Program-made: the position numbers and the translations under genes
The notes under the pieces: generated by a model
The model's database searches: none
What the model saw: only the letters and a program-made list of their open reading frames with translations
Told to the model about the DNA's origin: nothing
Assembly: GCA_004010935.1 (NCBI GenBank)
Contig: CP026511.1
Coordinates: forward strand, 1,798,001 to 1,862,000
From: Pseudomonadaceae bacterium SI-3
GTDB taxonomy: Bacteria > Pseudomonadota > Gammaproteobacteria > Pseudomonadales > Pseudomonadaceae
Direction: 5' to 3'
DNA: 64,000 nt
Part shown: positions 1 to 8,358 of the stretch, piece by piece
How positions within the stretch are numbered: the stretch's first letter is position 1
Layout of the letters: the number at the start of each line of letters is the position of its first letter

Positions 1-1002
1 GTCCCGGATGATCTCCGGCAGGCCGCCCATGTTCGTGGCGATGACGGGTAGATGCTGCGCGCAGGCCTCGACCGCCACCAGCCCGAAAGGCTCAGCCCAG
101 ATTGACGGTACGACCAGTACATCGATCCCCTGCATGAAGCGTTCTGAAGGCTGATAGCCGACGAACCTCACTTTGGAAGGGTCGGCCAGCTCGTTGAGCT
201 TCGCTTCGTAATCCAGCTTGCCGCGACCGGCGATTTCCAGCGTGGCGTTGATGGACAGCGCCTGGAACTGCTCGATCAGCCAGCCCACCCCCTTGTTTTC
301 AGACAGCGTGCCGATGTAACCGAAGCGCAGCAGGCCGCTGTGATGCAGGCGTGGCTTGGCCGAGTGGCTGTGGCTGGAGTCGACGCAGTTGTGCACTACA
401 TGCTGGCTGGCCCGGCTGAAGTAGCCCTCGGCCGTTATTCGATCGAGGACGAAACGACTCACTCCGATGACCGCTGCGACCTGAGCCGACGCAGCAGCAT
501 GCGGCTGGCGAAAGGCCGAACACATGCCGCACTGGCGCTCGCAGCTTCGGCCCTTGCTGAACATGGTGTCCTTGGGGCAAAGCAGGTAAAGGTCGTGCAG
601 CACCTGAGCGATCGGCAGCCCGGCCGCGCTGATCTCATCCCAGGCCGATATCGACCACCCGGTGAGGTTGTTACACACCACAACGTCAGGCCGTTCATGC
701 TCGATGACGTGGCGCACATGCCGCCGCATGCTTCGGTTGTAACGGTCTCGATAGTGCCAACCGAGCCGCAACAGTCGGCTGGGACGGGACTGGGTGAAAT
801 GCCAATAAAAGTTATCCAGCCCGGCTCGGTAGATCCGCACGCCGTCGAGCTCTTCTTCGTGCAGCCCGGCCTCTGGTCCGGTCGCCAGGACGACGGTGTC
901 GCAGCCGCGACGCTGGAGCCCTTCGGCTATCTGGCGAACAACGATTTCGGCACCACCGCCGATATGGGGCGCATACAAACTGTGTAGAACAAGGACTTTC
1001 AT
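1..1002 (-). CDS. Glycosyltransferase family 4, 3' part outside the window
   Basis: Probable GT-B fold sugar transferase that adds a sugar to the growing exopolysaccharide repeat unit on the cytoplasmic face. The visible 334 codons start MKVLVLHSLYAPHIGGGAE, the usual N-terminal glycine-rich loop of GT4 enzymes. Near the visible end is EPFGLVAVE, matching the E-x7-E signature of retaining GT4 enzymes, followed by a GGLPE-type donor-binding segment. The C-terminal part (perhaps 50-70 residues) lies beyond base 1. It is the last visible gene of the minus-strand polysaccharide operon, 44 bp after the RfaH-like gene. The sugar specificity cannot be read from sequence. An internal cysteine-rich stretch (CPKDTMFSKGRSCERQCGMC) is typical of a subgroup of GT4 proteins. 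Confidence 0.88.
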   Translation of the reverse strand, partial: MKVLVLHSLYAPHIGGGAEIVVRQIAEGLQRRGCDTVVLATGPEAGLHEEELDGVRIYRAGLDNFYWHFTQSRPSRLLRLGWHYRDRYNRSMRRHVRHVIEHERPDVVVCNNLTGWSISAWDEISAAGLPIAQVLHDLYLLCPKDTMFSKGRSCERQCGMCSAFRQPHAAASAQVAAVIGVSRFVLDRITAEGYFSRASQHVVHNCVDSSHSHSAKPRLHHSGLLRFGYIGTLSENKGVGWLIEQFQALSINATLEIAGRGKLDYEAKLNELADPSKVRFVGYQPSERFMQGIDVLVVPSIWAEPFGLVAVEACAQHLPVIATNMGGLPEIIRD

Positions 1003-1046
1003 GGTGCGCCCCTCAATGAGCCGTCAATCCGATCGACAGGCCAGCG

Positions 1047-1550
1047 CTAGGCCAGAAGGGCGGCGGTGCTGCAGAGGTAGCGCGTGGGCACACGGACCTT
1101 TTGTTCACGCTGCAGCAGGTTCAGCAAGATCACCGAACGCTTCTCGCCGTCAGCGCTGACAAAGATCGCCTCGAGCTCGTTGAAGCTGCCGCCGTGCAGC
1201 TGCACCTTTTCGCCGGGTTCGAACTGCGGCTTCTGGGACGGGGCCGCCAGGCGTTGGCGCAACTGCTCGATCAGCTCGTCTCTGACCGGCGTCGGCTCGC
1301 TACCGAAGGCCACCACTCGGGCGACGCCGCGAGTGGAGCGGATCGGATACCAGTTATCCAGCTGCCGATCGAGACGGATGAACAGGTAGCCCGGAAAGAG
1401 CGCTTCGTCCGCCTTTCCGTTCCCTGCGGCGTTTGGCTTTACTGGCCGGTAGCACTCGAAGTGCTGACGTCGAAGATTGTCTTCGGCGCGGCTTTCCTGG
1501 CGGGGTTTGGTCTGGATCAGGTACCAGCGAGCGCTGCTGAGCGAGGTCAT
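1047..1550 (-). CDS. rfaH: RfaH-type transcription antiterminator (NusG paralogue)
   Basis: NusG-family elongation factor of 167 aa, expected to load on RNA polymerase at an ops element and suppress pausing and Rho termination in long polysaccharide operons. The N-terminal NGN domain (about residues 8-100) begins ARWYLIQTKPRQESRAE and carries FPGYLFIRLD and STRGVARVVAFG. The C-terminal KOW-like part has FEPGEKVQLHGGSF, then AIFVSADGEKRSVILLNLL, very close to the RfaH pattern and unlike housekeeping NusG. The ATG at 1550 is preceded by GGAAGG with an 8-nt spacer; a longer in-frame start at 1601 overlaps the previous stop and lacks this support. It sits inside the operon it probably controls, between the WbqC-like and GT4 genes. 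An ops-like site lies upstream of the first gene (9302-9312). Confidence 0.9.
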   Translation of the reverse strand: MTSLSSARWYLIQTKPRQESRAEDNLRRQHFECYRPVKPNAAGNGKADEALFPGYLFIRLDRQLDNWYPIRSTRGVARVVAFGSEPTPVRDELIEQLRQRLAAPSQKPQFEPGEKVQLHGGSFNELEAIFVSADGEKRSVILLNLLQREQKVRVPTRYLCSTAALLA

Positions 1551-1597
1551 ATGAACTGCCTTCCGTAGTGAAAATTTCAATGTCCGTTCTGTCGACG

Positions 1598-2341
1598 TCA
1601 TGCGCCTTGCAACGTGGCCGACTGCTCTATTCCCTCGACCAGAGAAAAGCGTTTGAGCAGTGCCTGCGCTTCGCTTCGGCTGTTGAACATCAATACGTCG
1701 ATGATCGACAGCGAGGGCACGAAGGGATGGTTGAACTGCGGATAGCTCAAGTCATCCATGCGCAAAAAGCGCAGCACCAGTCCGTTCGATCTGAAGTAGG
1801 CAGGACAGTAGAGCGCCGTGCCGCCAATGGGGTTGATGTACAGCTCGGCGTTCATCTTGTGGGCGATGGTGACGACGCGTTCCTGCTTGTCCATGCGTGC
1901 CGGCAAGCCCAACTCCGAGCCGATGCGGATAGGCGTTGCGATCTGCAGATAGGCGCAGATCCGCCGAATGGAGTTTTCGATGAAGCGCGCCAGGTTGCGC
2001 TCCGGATGAGCCAGAATCTGGCGCACCAGCGTTATCACCTCGGTCTTGTGTGGTGCGCGTGAGTAGCTCAGCTCCAGCGTTTTCAACAGTTTCTGAGCTT
2101 CCTGCTCGAACTCGTCGCATAGCCAGCGCTGGTTGATCGGGGAGAACTGGCTGGCTTTGCGCAACGGGAACGTGATCAGTTTTGGCTGCCCGTTCGCCAG
2201 CACGCGGTTACGGTTAATCCAGGAGCCCTTGACGTACTGAAGGTCGTCGCCCAGCACAAAGACATCGCTGCGCGCGATCAGCTGGAAATAGCCAAGGTAG
2301 GGGAACAGGTAGGGCTGCATCATCGAGACGGTTCTGAGCAC
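1598..2341 (-). CDS. WbqC-family protein
   Basis: Member of the WbqC-like family, commonly found in O-antigen and exopolysaccharide clusters and thought to act in modified-sugar biosynthesis; the reaction is not known to me. The 247-aa protein begins MLRTVSMMQPYLFPYLGYFQ, with the hallmark QPYxFPYLGYFQLI segment, followed by DDLQYVKGSWINRNR and a PLRKASQFSPI stretch. I chose the GTG at 2341 because GAGG stands 9 nt upstream and the gene then follows the kinase stop at 2362 by 20 bp. The longest open frame extends to 2545 inside the kinase gene but is not supported. Two ATG codons six residues downstream are alternative starts. Confidence 0.82.
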   Translation of the reverse strand: MLRTVSMMQPYLFPYLGYFQLIARSDVFVLGDDLQYVKGSWINRNRVLANGQPKLITFPLRKASQFSPINQRWLCDEFEQEAQKLLKTLELSYSRAPHKTEVITLVRQILAHPERNLARFIENSIRRICAYLQIATPIRIGSELGLPARMDKQERVVTIAHKMNAELYINPIGGTALYCPAYFRSNGLVLRFLRMDDLSYPQFNHPFVPSLSIIDVLMFNSRSEAQALLKRFSLVEGIEQSATLQGA

Positions 2342-2361
2342 GGGCTTATCCCTCGCGTGTG

Positions 2362-4572
2362 TCAGGCTTTTTGAGAATAGCTGTAGTAACCGTAGGCCCC
2401 GGTCTCGTAGGCGGAGCTCGAGGCCCTGCGTTTGACGCCGTTGAGGATGGCGCCCTTGAGCAGTACGCCGTTCTGCGCCAAGCGTCGCTTGGAGGCTTCG
2501 ACCTGGCCGGCGGTGCTCAGCCCATAACGGGCCACCAACAGGCAAGTGCCGGCCTGTTGTGCAACCAGGACGGCATCCGTTACTGCCAACACCGGTGGTG
2601 TATCGACGATCACGAAGTCGTATTCACGCTCGGCTTCTTTCAGCAAACGGGCAAAGTTCTCATGCATCAAGAGTTCCGAGGGGTTGGGCGCGGAATGCCC
2701 GCTAGCGATGAAATGCAGGTTGGCCTGATCGGTTTTGTTGACGACGGCGGCGAGTTGCAAACCGCTGGCTAGGGCGTCGGACAGCCCGTTGCGTGGCGCC
2801 AGGCCGAACATGCCGGCCAGATAGCCGCGCCGCATGTCGGCATCGATCAGTAGTACGCGCTGACCGGCCTGGGCGATGACCGAGGCCAGATTGCTGGCGA
2901 CGAAGGATTTGCCCACCGAGGGAGTAGGGCTGGTGATGACCAGCACCTGATTGCGTGCCTCGAGCATGGCGAATTTGAGGCTGGTGCGCAGGCTGCGGAG
3001 AGATTCGATCGCCAGGTCGGCCGGATCGGCGCGACCCAGCAGCTTGCTTCGGCCATCGCGGATTTTCCGCAACCGGTACAGGTGCTCCTGTTTCGGCGAG
3101 AAGGGCAGCGCCGCATACACGGGAGTACCCAGATGTTCGATGGTTTCGGGGCTTTCAATACCGCGATAGAACACCTGTCGCAGCAAGATCACCATCGCCG
3201 ACACCAGCAGCCCGACGAAGATCGCAACCAGTACCACCAGGGGCTTGATGGGCTTGGCCGGTTTTTCCACCACCGCGTACGCGCTGTCGATGACCCGCAC
3301 GTTCCCGATGGTGCCCGCACGCAGGATGTCCTGCTCCTGTGCCTTGTCCAGCAACAGCGTGTAGGTGCGCGTGGTGACCTGCATGTCGCGGTTCAGGCGC
3401 AGGAGTTCCTGCTGCGTCATCGGCAGGGTGTCGATTTTCTCCATCAGCGCGGCTTTCTGCGCCTGCAACTGGCCGATCTTCTTCATCAGCGTCTGGTAGG
3501 TCGGGTGTTCCGGCGTGTAGAGCTGGTTGTATTCAGTGCGCTTGAGGTTGTGCTCGGAGATTTGGGATTCCAGCGCGACGATCTGATCGAGCACGCCCTT
3601 GGTCTCGATGCTGATATCCACCGACTGGGCGCTGGTCTGATAGTCGTTGAGGGCGGCTTCAGCCTTTTCCAGTTCCTTGCGCACCAGCGGCACCTGCGAC
3701 CGCAGGAACTCCAGGCGCTGCGCTGCTTCGGCGGAGCTGCGTTCGATGTTCTGCAGCACGTACAGGCGACTGATCTTATCGAGGACCCGATTGGCTTTCT
3801 CCGAATCCGGGTCCTCGAGCGTGAGATAGATAATTCCGGAGTCCTTCCCGGCTTCCCCCACTTTCAGTCGCTTCTGGTAGTCCAGTGCGGTGGTCTGCGG
3901 GCGGCTGCGCACGACGATGAACTCGGTGCCGGGACGGGCCTTGAGTTCAGCGACCTGTACCCGAAAATCGTCGTGCTGCACGGCCTCGTTGATCTTGCCA
4001 GCCAGCAGCAACTTTTCATCAGCGTCATACAGACGGTATGAGCCGGCAGTGCCTGCACGCAGTAGCATTTTCTCGCCCAGGTAGGCTTCCGGCACGTCCA
4101 GCTGGAAGATGTCCAGCTTTTCTCCGCCCCAAGCGTAGCTGTCCATTCCCAATATCGGCGCAGCCAGCTCGCCGTCTTCTACGGGATCGTGTTGGCGGGC
4201 CAGGTAGCTGCCAAGCAGCGGGACGTACTTAGGCCGTGCGGTTATGTACAACTTCAGATCATTGACCGTGCTGCCCAGCACAGCACGGGATTTGATCAGT
4301 TCTATTTCGGTGATCGCCTGGGATACCGAGTTAGGCCGGGGCACGGCTTCTGGAATGCCGGTGATACCCGCCTTCTTCGGTTCGATCTGGATCATCGCGG
4401 TGGCTTCGTAGATGGGTGTGGCGACGATGGCATAGGCGACGCCGAGCAGCGCGAAGAGGGTGGTGATGGTGAAAATAAGACGCTTGTGATCGAACGCCAC
4501 GCGCAGAATGCGCGCCAGATCGATCCGATTATCGCCGTCGTAGTCCAGCGAAGAGCGGGCCATTGCAGTCAT
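2362..4572 (-). CDS. wzc: Wzc-type polysaccharide co-polymerase / BY tyrosine autokinase
   Basis: Inner-membrane chain-length regulator fused to a bacterial tyrosine kinase, working with the polymerase and outer-membrane exporter in Wzx/Wzy-type assembly. The 736-aa protein has an N-terminal Wzz domain with a first membrane helix (FTITTLFALLGVAYAIV), a coiled-coil periplasmic region, the GNVR-type segment near LNRDMQVTTRTYTLLLDKA, and a second membrane helix (PLVVLVAIFVGLLVSAMVIL). The cytoplasmic kinase has Walker A (SPTPSVGKSFVASNLA), Walker A' (LLIDADMRRG) and Walker B (FVIVDTPPV). It ends in a tyrosine cluster, YETGAYGYYSYSQ, the usual autophosphorylation tail. The ATG at 4572 has a strong GGAAGGAA site 6 nt upstream. 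A GTG at 4644, overlapping the GT2 stop, would give 24 more residues. Confidence 0.9.
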   Translation of the reverse strand: MTAMARSSLDYDGDNRIDLARILRVAFDHKRLIFTITTLFALLGVAYAIVATPIYEATAMIQIEPKKAGITGIPEAVPRPNSVSQAITEIELIKSRAVLGSTVNDLKLYITARPKYVPLLGSYLARQHDPVEDGELAAPILGMDSYAWGGEKLDIFQLDVPEAYLGEKMLLRAGTAGSYRLYDADEKLLLAGKINEAVQHDDFRVQVAELKARPGTEFIVVRSRPQTTALDYQKRLKVGEAGKDSGIIYLTLEDPDSEKANRVLDKISRLYVLQNIERSSAEAAQRLEFLRSQVPLVRKELEKAEAALNDYQTSAQSVDISIETKGVLDQIVALESQISEHNLKRTEYNQLYTPEHPTYQTLMKKIGQLQAQKAALMEKIDTLPMTQQELLRLNRDMQVTTRTYTLLLDKAQEQDILRAGTIGNVRVIDSAYAVVEKPAKPIKPLVVLVAIFVGLLVSAMVILLRQVFYRGIESPETIEHLGTPVYAALPFSPKQEHLYRLRKIRDGRSKLLGRADPADLAIESLRSLRTSLKFAMLEARNQVLVITSPTPSVGKSFVASNLASVIAQAGQRVLLIDADMRRGYLAGMFGLAPRNGLSDALASGLQLAAVVNKTDQANLHFIASGHSAPNPSELLMHENFARLLKEAEREYDFVIVDTPPVLAVTDAVLVAQQAGTCLLVARYGLSTAGQVEASKRRLAQNGVLLKGAILNGVKRRASSSAYETGAYGYYSYSQKA

Positions 4573-4636
4573 TGCGGGTTCCTTCCTTGAGTGTTGCGCC
4601 ATCGGTGCAGCAGCGGGCGTGACGGCCAGGTGTTCG

Positions 4637-5566
4637 TCAGACACCTGGGGTCAGCCTGCGCAAAAGATTGATGCTGATGTTCTGGAAGACCTGGCCCAGC
4701 GCCTGGAGCTTGCTGAGCGGGGAGATCGAAGCGAGTACCTGAGCGAACACCTGAATCATGAAGTACTCGTAAAGCGACGGGTCGCCGATGCGCTGGTAGT
4801 AACGCGCGAGGTTGTAATAGGCGTGCGTGGTCATCTGGATGCGTTGCTTGCTGCTGCGCATCGAGAAGATGCCGCCTTCGTGCACCCGATAGGCCGCAGG
4901 TTTGATCTCTTCGATGAACTTGCCCTTGCCATGAGCACCAAGCAACGACCACCAACAGATGTCCAGAACCTCGACACCGTGCAGCTCCGGCGGAAGCTCA
5001 TGCAGCAGATTGCGAAAGCAGACGGTCAGGGTTGAAATCGGGCGCGCTTGTTTCAGCTGTAGAGCGCTCGCGTCCTTTCGATATTTGCCGGTCAGATGAG
5101 GGGTACGGACGACGCCCTGACTGTTGAACATGAATGCATCGTGATAGGTCATCACGTAGTCGCGATATTTTTCGAGGAAGTCCACCTGGATCTGCAGCTT
5201 GCGTGGATCTGTCCAGTAGTCATCCCCTTCGCAATAGGCGATATACCTGCCGCGGGCCTGAGCGAACAGTCGCGTGCTGAACGGCACCCCTAGGCTGTAC
5301 TGGTTCTCCCGCTGATAGATCGGCTTGATCAGGTTCGGGTAGCGTGCGGCGTATTCACGGATGATTGCCGTGGTGCTGTCGGTCGAGGCGTCGTCATGGA
5401 CGATCACCTCGAATGGGAAATCGGTTTCCTGCCTGATGAATCCTTCCAGCGTTTCCTTTATGAACGCTGCATGGTTGTAGGTCAGGCAGATGATGCTCAG
5501 CAGGGGAGATCGTTGATTGCCCCACGCTGCCATGACGTCCTGTTCGGTTTTCGATTGGGTATCCAT
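4637..5566 (-). CDS. Glycosyltransferase family 2
   Basis: Inverting GT-A glycosyltransferase of 309 aa, likely adding one sugar of the exopolysaccharide repeat to the lipid carrier at the cytoplasmic side of the membrane. The nucleotide-sugar binding region starts LLSIICLTYNHAAFIKETLE. The first acidic motif is VHDDASTDST, and the metal-binding D-x-D-like motif is EGDDYWTD, both typical of GT2. It starts 1 bp after the flippase stop, so the two are probably translationally coupled. Its own stop lies 64 bp before the chosen kinase start. The acceptor and donor are unknown. Confidence 0.87.
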   Translation of the reverse strand: MDTQSKTEQDVMAAWGNQRSPLLSIICLTYNHAAFIKETLEGFIRQETDFPFEVIVHDDASTDSTTAIIREYAARYPNLIKPIYQRENQYSLGVPFSTRLFAQARGRYIAYCEGDDYWTDPRKLQIQVDFLEKYRDYVMTYHDAFMFNSQGVVRTPHLTGKYRKDASALQLKQARPISTLTVCFRNLLHELPPELHGVEVLDICWWSLLGAHGKGKFIEEIKPAAYRVHEGGIFSMRSSKQRIQMTTHAYYNLARYYQRIGDPSLYEYFMIQVFAQVLASISPLSKLQALGQVFQNISINLLRRLTPGV

Positions 5567-5567
5567 T

Positions 5568-7094
5568 TCAAACGCTCGACTTGGTCATCATTACGTAAAG
5601 CCGCATCACTACCGGCCTGGAGGTGAAGGCCACCAGCGTCAGGCAGATCAGCCCGCTGACGGCCAGCCCTAGAAGAATGTCGAATCGGTTTTCGCTGGCG
5701 ATGGCGGCGAACACCGGTTCGCCGATCAGCAGACCCAGGCCGGTCATGGCCGTGATACGCAACAGATCTTGTAGCCAGGGTCGATGCAGGCCGGCACCGA
5801 AGCGCTTGTGCACCATCGACGGCCAAATCAGAAAGGTCAGCATGCGTAGCCCGAACCAGGCCAGCGCTGCGCCGTACACGCCATGCTCAAGGGTTGCGTA
5901 AATGACCACGGGAATGCTCAGCACTGCACTGACCAAGCTGAACCACACATGGAGGCGCAGCTGACCGTAGGCGTATTGCAGATAGAACTGAAAGGCGGTG
6001 ACGGCCATGATCGCGCTGCCGACCACGTACCAAGGCAGTATCTGGCGGCTCCATTTCGCTGCCTCTGCGTCACCGGTCCAGGCGAAAACCAGATCGGCGG
6101 CGTGAAATGCGATCACTCCCGCCAACGGGAACAATAGGCTGCAGACGAACCGGGTCGCGTTCAGATAGAGCGCCTGCATATCGGCGATCCGGTCTTCAGC
6201 AACGAGCATCGTCATCCGCGGCAGCAGCGTCTGCACCAATGGATTGGTCAACGTCATGATGCCGGTCGCCATCAGCGCGACCAGCGAGAAATAGCCGTAC
6301 TCTTTAAGCGGTAGCACGTTGGACAGCAGCACCTTGTCCAGCTGCGTCAGGACGATCCACAGCACCGAGGTCAGCGAAATGCCAGCGGCGAAGGGCAGAA
6401 CCGGCTTGACCACTGCCCAGTTGAAGCCGACCAGCAGCTTCGGATTGGGCATCAAACTGTACGCCTTGACGGCGAAGATAAGCGTTTCGAGCAGTCCGAC
6501 AGCGGCCTGGAAGACAAAGAAGTCCTGCGGGTTCTGGCTGATATTGGCCACCAGAAACAATCCACCGAAATAGCGCAGTGTGGCGACGGTGACGTTTGCG
6601 CCATTCAGCCAAGCATGCAGCTCAAGCCCTTGCAGGCCACTCTTGTAGAGGGTGGCGTAGAGCTTGAGGCCGATCATCAAGCCCATCAGGCTGATGCAAT
6701 GGACGATCGTGGCGCTGCTCAGCTCCTCTGCCTGCAACCATTGGTGAGCGATCCAACCACTGGCGAAATGGATGCTGAGCGCGGTGAGCAGGGCCAACGG
6801 CAGGAAGATGAGTTCGAACGAACGCAGCAGTCGTCCCGGTTCGTAGCGTTGCGCCGCGGAGCCGTTACGACCGCGAAAATGCGCTATTTGACGAACCAAC
6901 GAAGGGGACAGGCCGGCGTCCAGCAGCTGCAGCCAGGCCTGCAGGACTGCGAAAAAGCCGATCAGGCCATAGGCCTCGGCGCCCAGGTGCCCGAGATAGA
7001 AAGGCAGGATAAGGATGCCGATGAGCATGGCGTACGCTTGGCCTGCGTAGCTAAGGCCGGTGTTGCGAAGCATTGATAGATTTCGATCGGACAT
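5568..7094 (-). CDS. Wzx-like oligosaccharide flippase
   Basis: Polytopic inner-membrane protein of 508 aa in the polysaccharide-exporter superfamily (MOP/MATE fold), expected to flip undecaprenyl-linked repeat units to the periplasm. The N-terminus (MLRNTGLSYAGQAYAMLIGI then LPFYLGHLGAEAYGLIGF) has the typical first two helices of the family. About 12-14 hydrophobic segments follow through to the C-terminus. It lies between the aminotransferase (22 bp gap) and the GT2 gene (1 bp gap). No Wzy polymerase is visible in the window, so one is expected further left. Family membership is clear; the repeat-unit specificity cannot be inferred. Confidence 0.87.
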   Translation of the reverse strand: MSDRNLSMLRNTGLSYAGQAYAMLIGILILPFYLGHLGAEAYGLIGFFAVLQAWLQLLDAGLSPSLVRQIAHFRGRNGSAAQRYEPGRLLRSFELIFLPLALLTALSIHFASGWIAHQWLQAEELSSATIVHCISLMGLMIGLKLYATLYKSGLQGLELHAWLNGANVTVATLRYFGGLFLVANISQNPQDFFVFQAAVGLLETLIFAVKAYSLMPNPKLLVGFNWAVVKPVLPFAAGISLTSVLWIVLTQLDKVLLSNVLPLKEYGYFSLVALMATGIMTLTNPLVQTLLPRMTMLVAEDRIADMQALYLNATRFVCSLLFPLAGVIAFHAADLVFAWTGDAEAAKWSRQILPWYVVGSAIMAVTAFQFYLQYAYGQLRLHVWFSLVSAVLSIPVVIYATLEHGVYGAALAWFGLRMLTFLIWPSMVHKRFGAGLHRPWLQDLLRITAMTGLGLLIGEPVFAAIASENRFDILLGLAVSGLICLTLVAFTSRPVVMRLYVMMTKSSV

Positions 7095-7116
7095 GTCGTC
7101 AGCCGTTCTAATTGAG

Positions 7117-8298
7117 TCAGAAAATGCGCTTGTACGCTGGGGCTGGCGGGCGTAAACGGTCTTCCAGCAACAGACTGGCAGCGACCTGAGGCCAGACGCG
7201 TTCGGTGGCCAGGCGGCTGCCCTGCGATGACTGATTCAATAGCGTTTCGATAACCGTGTTTTGGACGTGCCGTGGCAGGCCCGGGTAGATCGGCAGACAC
7301 AGCACCCGGCGACTCAGGGCGCGGGACTCGGTTTGTGGGATCTGCGGCTGCACGTAGCTGAGCGTGTCTAACGAGGGGTAGAAGTAGCGCCTCGGGTTGA
7401 TACCCTCGTTCTTAAGCGCCGCCCGGCAATGCAGCAGTTGGTTTTCATCCGTCAGGGCTATCGGGAAGTAGCTGTGGTTGCGTTGTGAGTACGGCTGCTG
7501 GCGCTGCAAGTCGAAATGATCACCGAGCTGTTGTTCGTAGCGGCTGGCGATTTCCTCTCGCTGCTCCAGAATCAACGCCATCTCGTCGAGGATGCACAGG
7601 CCCATTGCGGCGGCAAATTCGTTGAGTTTGGCGTTGATACCGATGCCGTCGATGATGTCGGTGTCGACAATGCCGAAGTTGCAGAGCAAGCGAATCCTTT
7701 CCGCCAAGGCGTCATCATTGGTGACGATGGCGCCGCCCTCGATGGTGTGGAACAGCTTGGTAGCGTGAAAGCTGAGCGTGCTGATGTCGCCCCAGTTGAA
7801 TACCGACTGGTCCTTGTAGCGGACACTGAACGCGTGGGCGCCGTCGTAGATCACCTTCAGGCGATGCCGCTGCGCAACCTGCGAGATAGTCTCGACGTCG
7901 CACGCATTGCCGAAGACATGGGTGGCCACGATCGCTTGGGTGTCGGCCTCTATCCTCGCTTCGATCGCCTTGGGATCCAGGTTCCAGGTGGCCTTGTCGA
8001 TGTCCGCGAATATCGGCCGGACGCCCTCCCACTGCAGCGAACTGGTGGTGGCGACGAAACTGAACGGAGTTGTGATGGCGCTGCCGGAGAGATTCAGTGC
8101 CCGATAAGCGATCTGCAGCGCCAAGGTCCCGTTGTTGGTCAGGATGATATTCCTGACACCCAGGTAATCGCGCAGCCGCTCCTCCAGCTCAGTCACCAGC
8201 GGGCCATGATTGGTCAACCAACCGGATGCGTAGATGCTGTCGACGTAGCCCAGGAATTTGGTTTTATTGCCCAGATACGATTTGGTGACATTGATCAT
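7117..8298 (-). CDS. DegT/DnrJ/EryC1-family PLP sugar aminotransferase
   Basis: PLP-dependent aminotransferase of 393 aa that probably converts a keto nucleotide sugar to an amino sugar for the surface polysaccharide. Visible family features are GWLTNHGPLVTELEERL near the N-terminus, TNNGTLALQIAYRAL (PLP phosphate region), TPFSFVATTSSLQWEGVRPIF, the aspartate motif VIYDGAHAF and the Schiff-base lysine in SFHATKLFHTIEGGA. The ATG at 8298 has AAGGA at a suitable distance; an upstream in-frame ATG at 8340 would add 14 unconserved residues. A 60-bp gap separates it from the upstream oxygenase-like gene. Together with the WbqC-family gene it points to an N-substituted deoxy-amino sugar in the polymer, which is inference. 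Confidence 0.87.
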   Translation of the reverse strand: MINVTKSYLGNKTKFLGYVDSIYASGWLTNHGPLVTELEERLRDYLGVRNIILTNNGTLALQIAYRALNLSGSAITTPFSFVATTSSLQWEGVRPIFADIDKATWNLDPKAIEARIEADTQAIVATHVFGNACDVETISQVAQRHRLKVIYDGAHAFSVRYKDQSVFNWGDISTLSFHATKLFHTIEGGAIVTNDDALAERIRLLCNFGIVDTDIIDGIGINAKLNEFAAAMGLCILDEMALILEQREEIASRYEQQLGDHFDLQRQQPYSQRNHSYFPIALTDENQLLHCRAALKNEGINPRRYFYPSLDTLSYVQPQIPQTESRALSRRVLCLPIYPGLPRHVQNTVIETLLNQSSQGSRLATERVWPQVAASLLLEDRLRPPAPAYKRIF

Positions 8299-8358
8299 CT
8301 CGATGTCCTTATCGGTCGTCACGGCGGATAGCGGACGCAAAAAAGTGCGTCTGTGAGA

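Noticed and set aside
2359-4590. Plus-strand frames across the wzc gene (e.g. 3082-4041)
   Set aside because: Shadows of the wzc reading frame with no ribosome site; the minus-strand kinase motifs are unambiguous.
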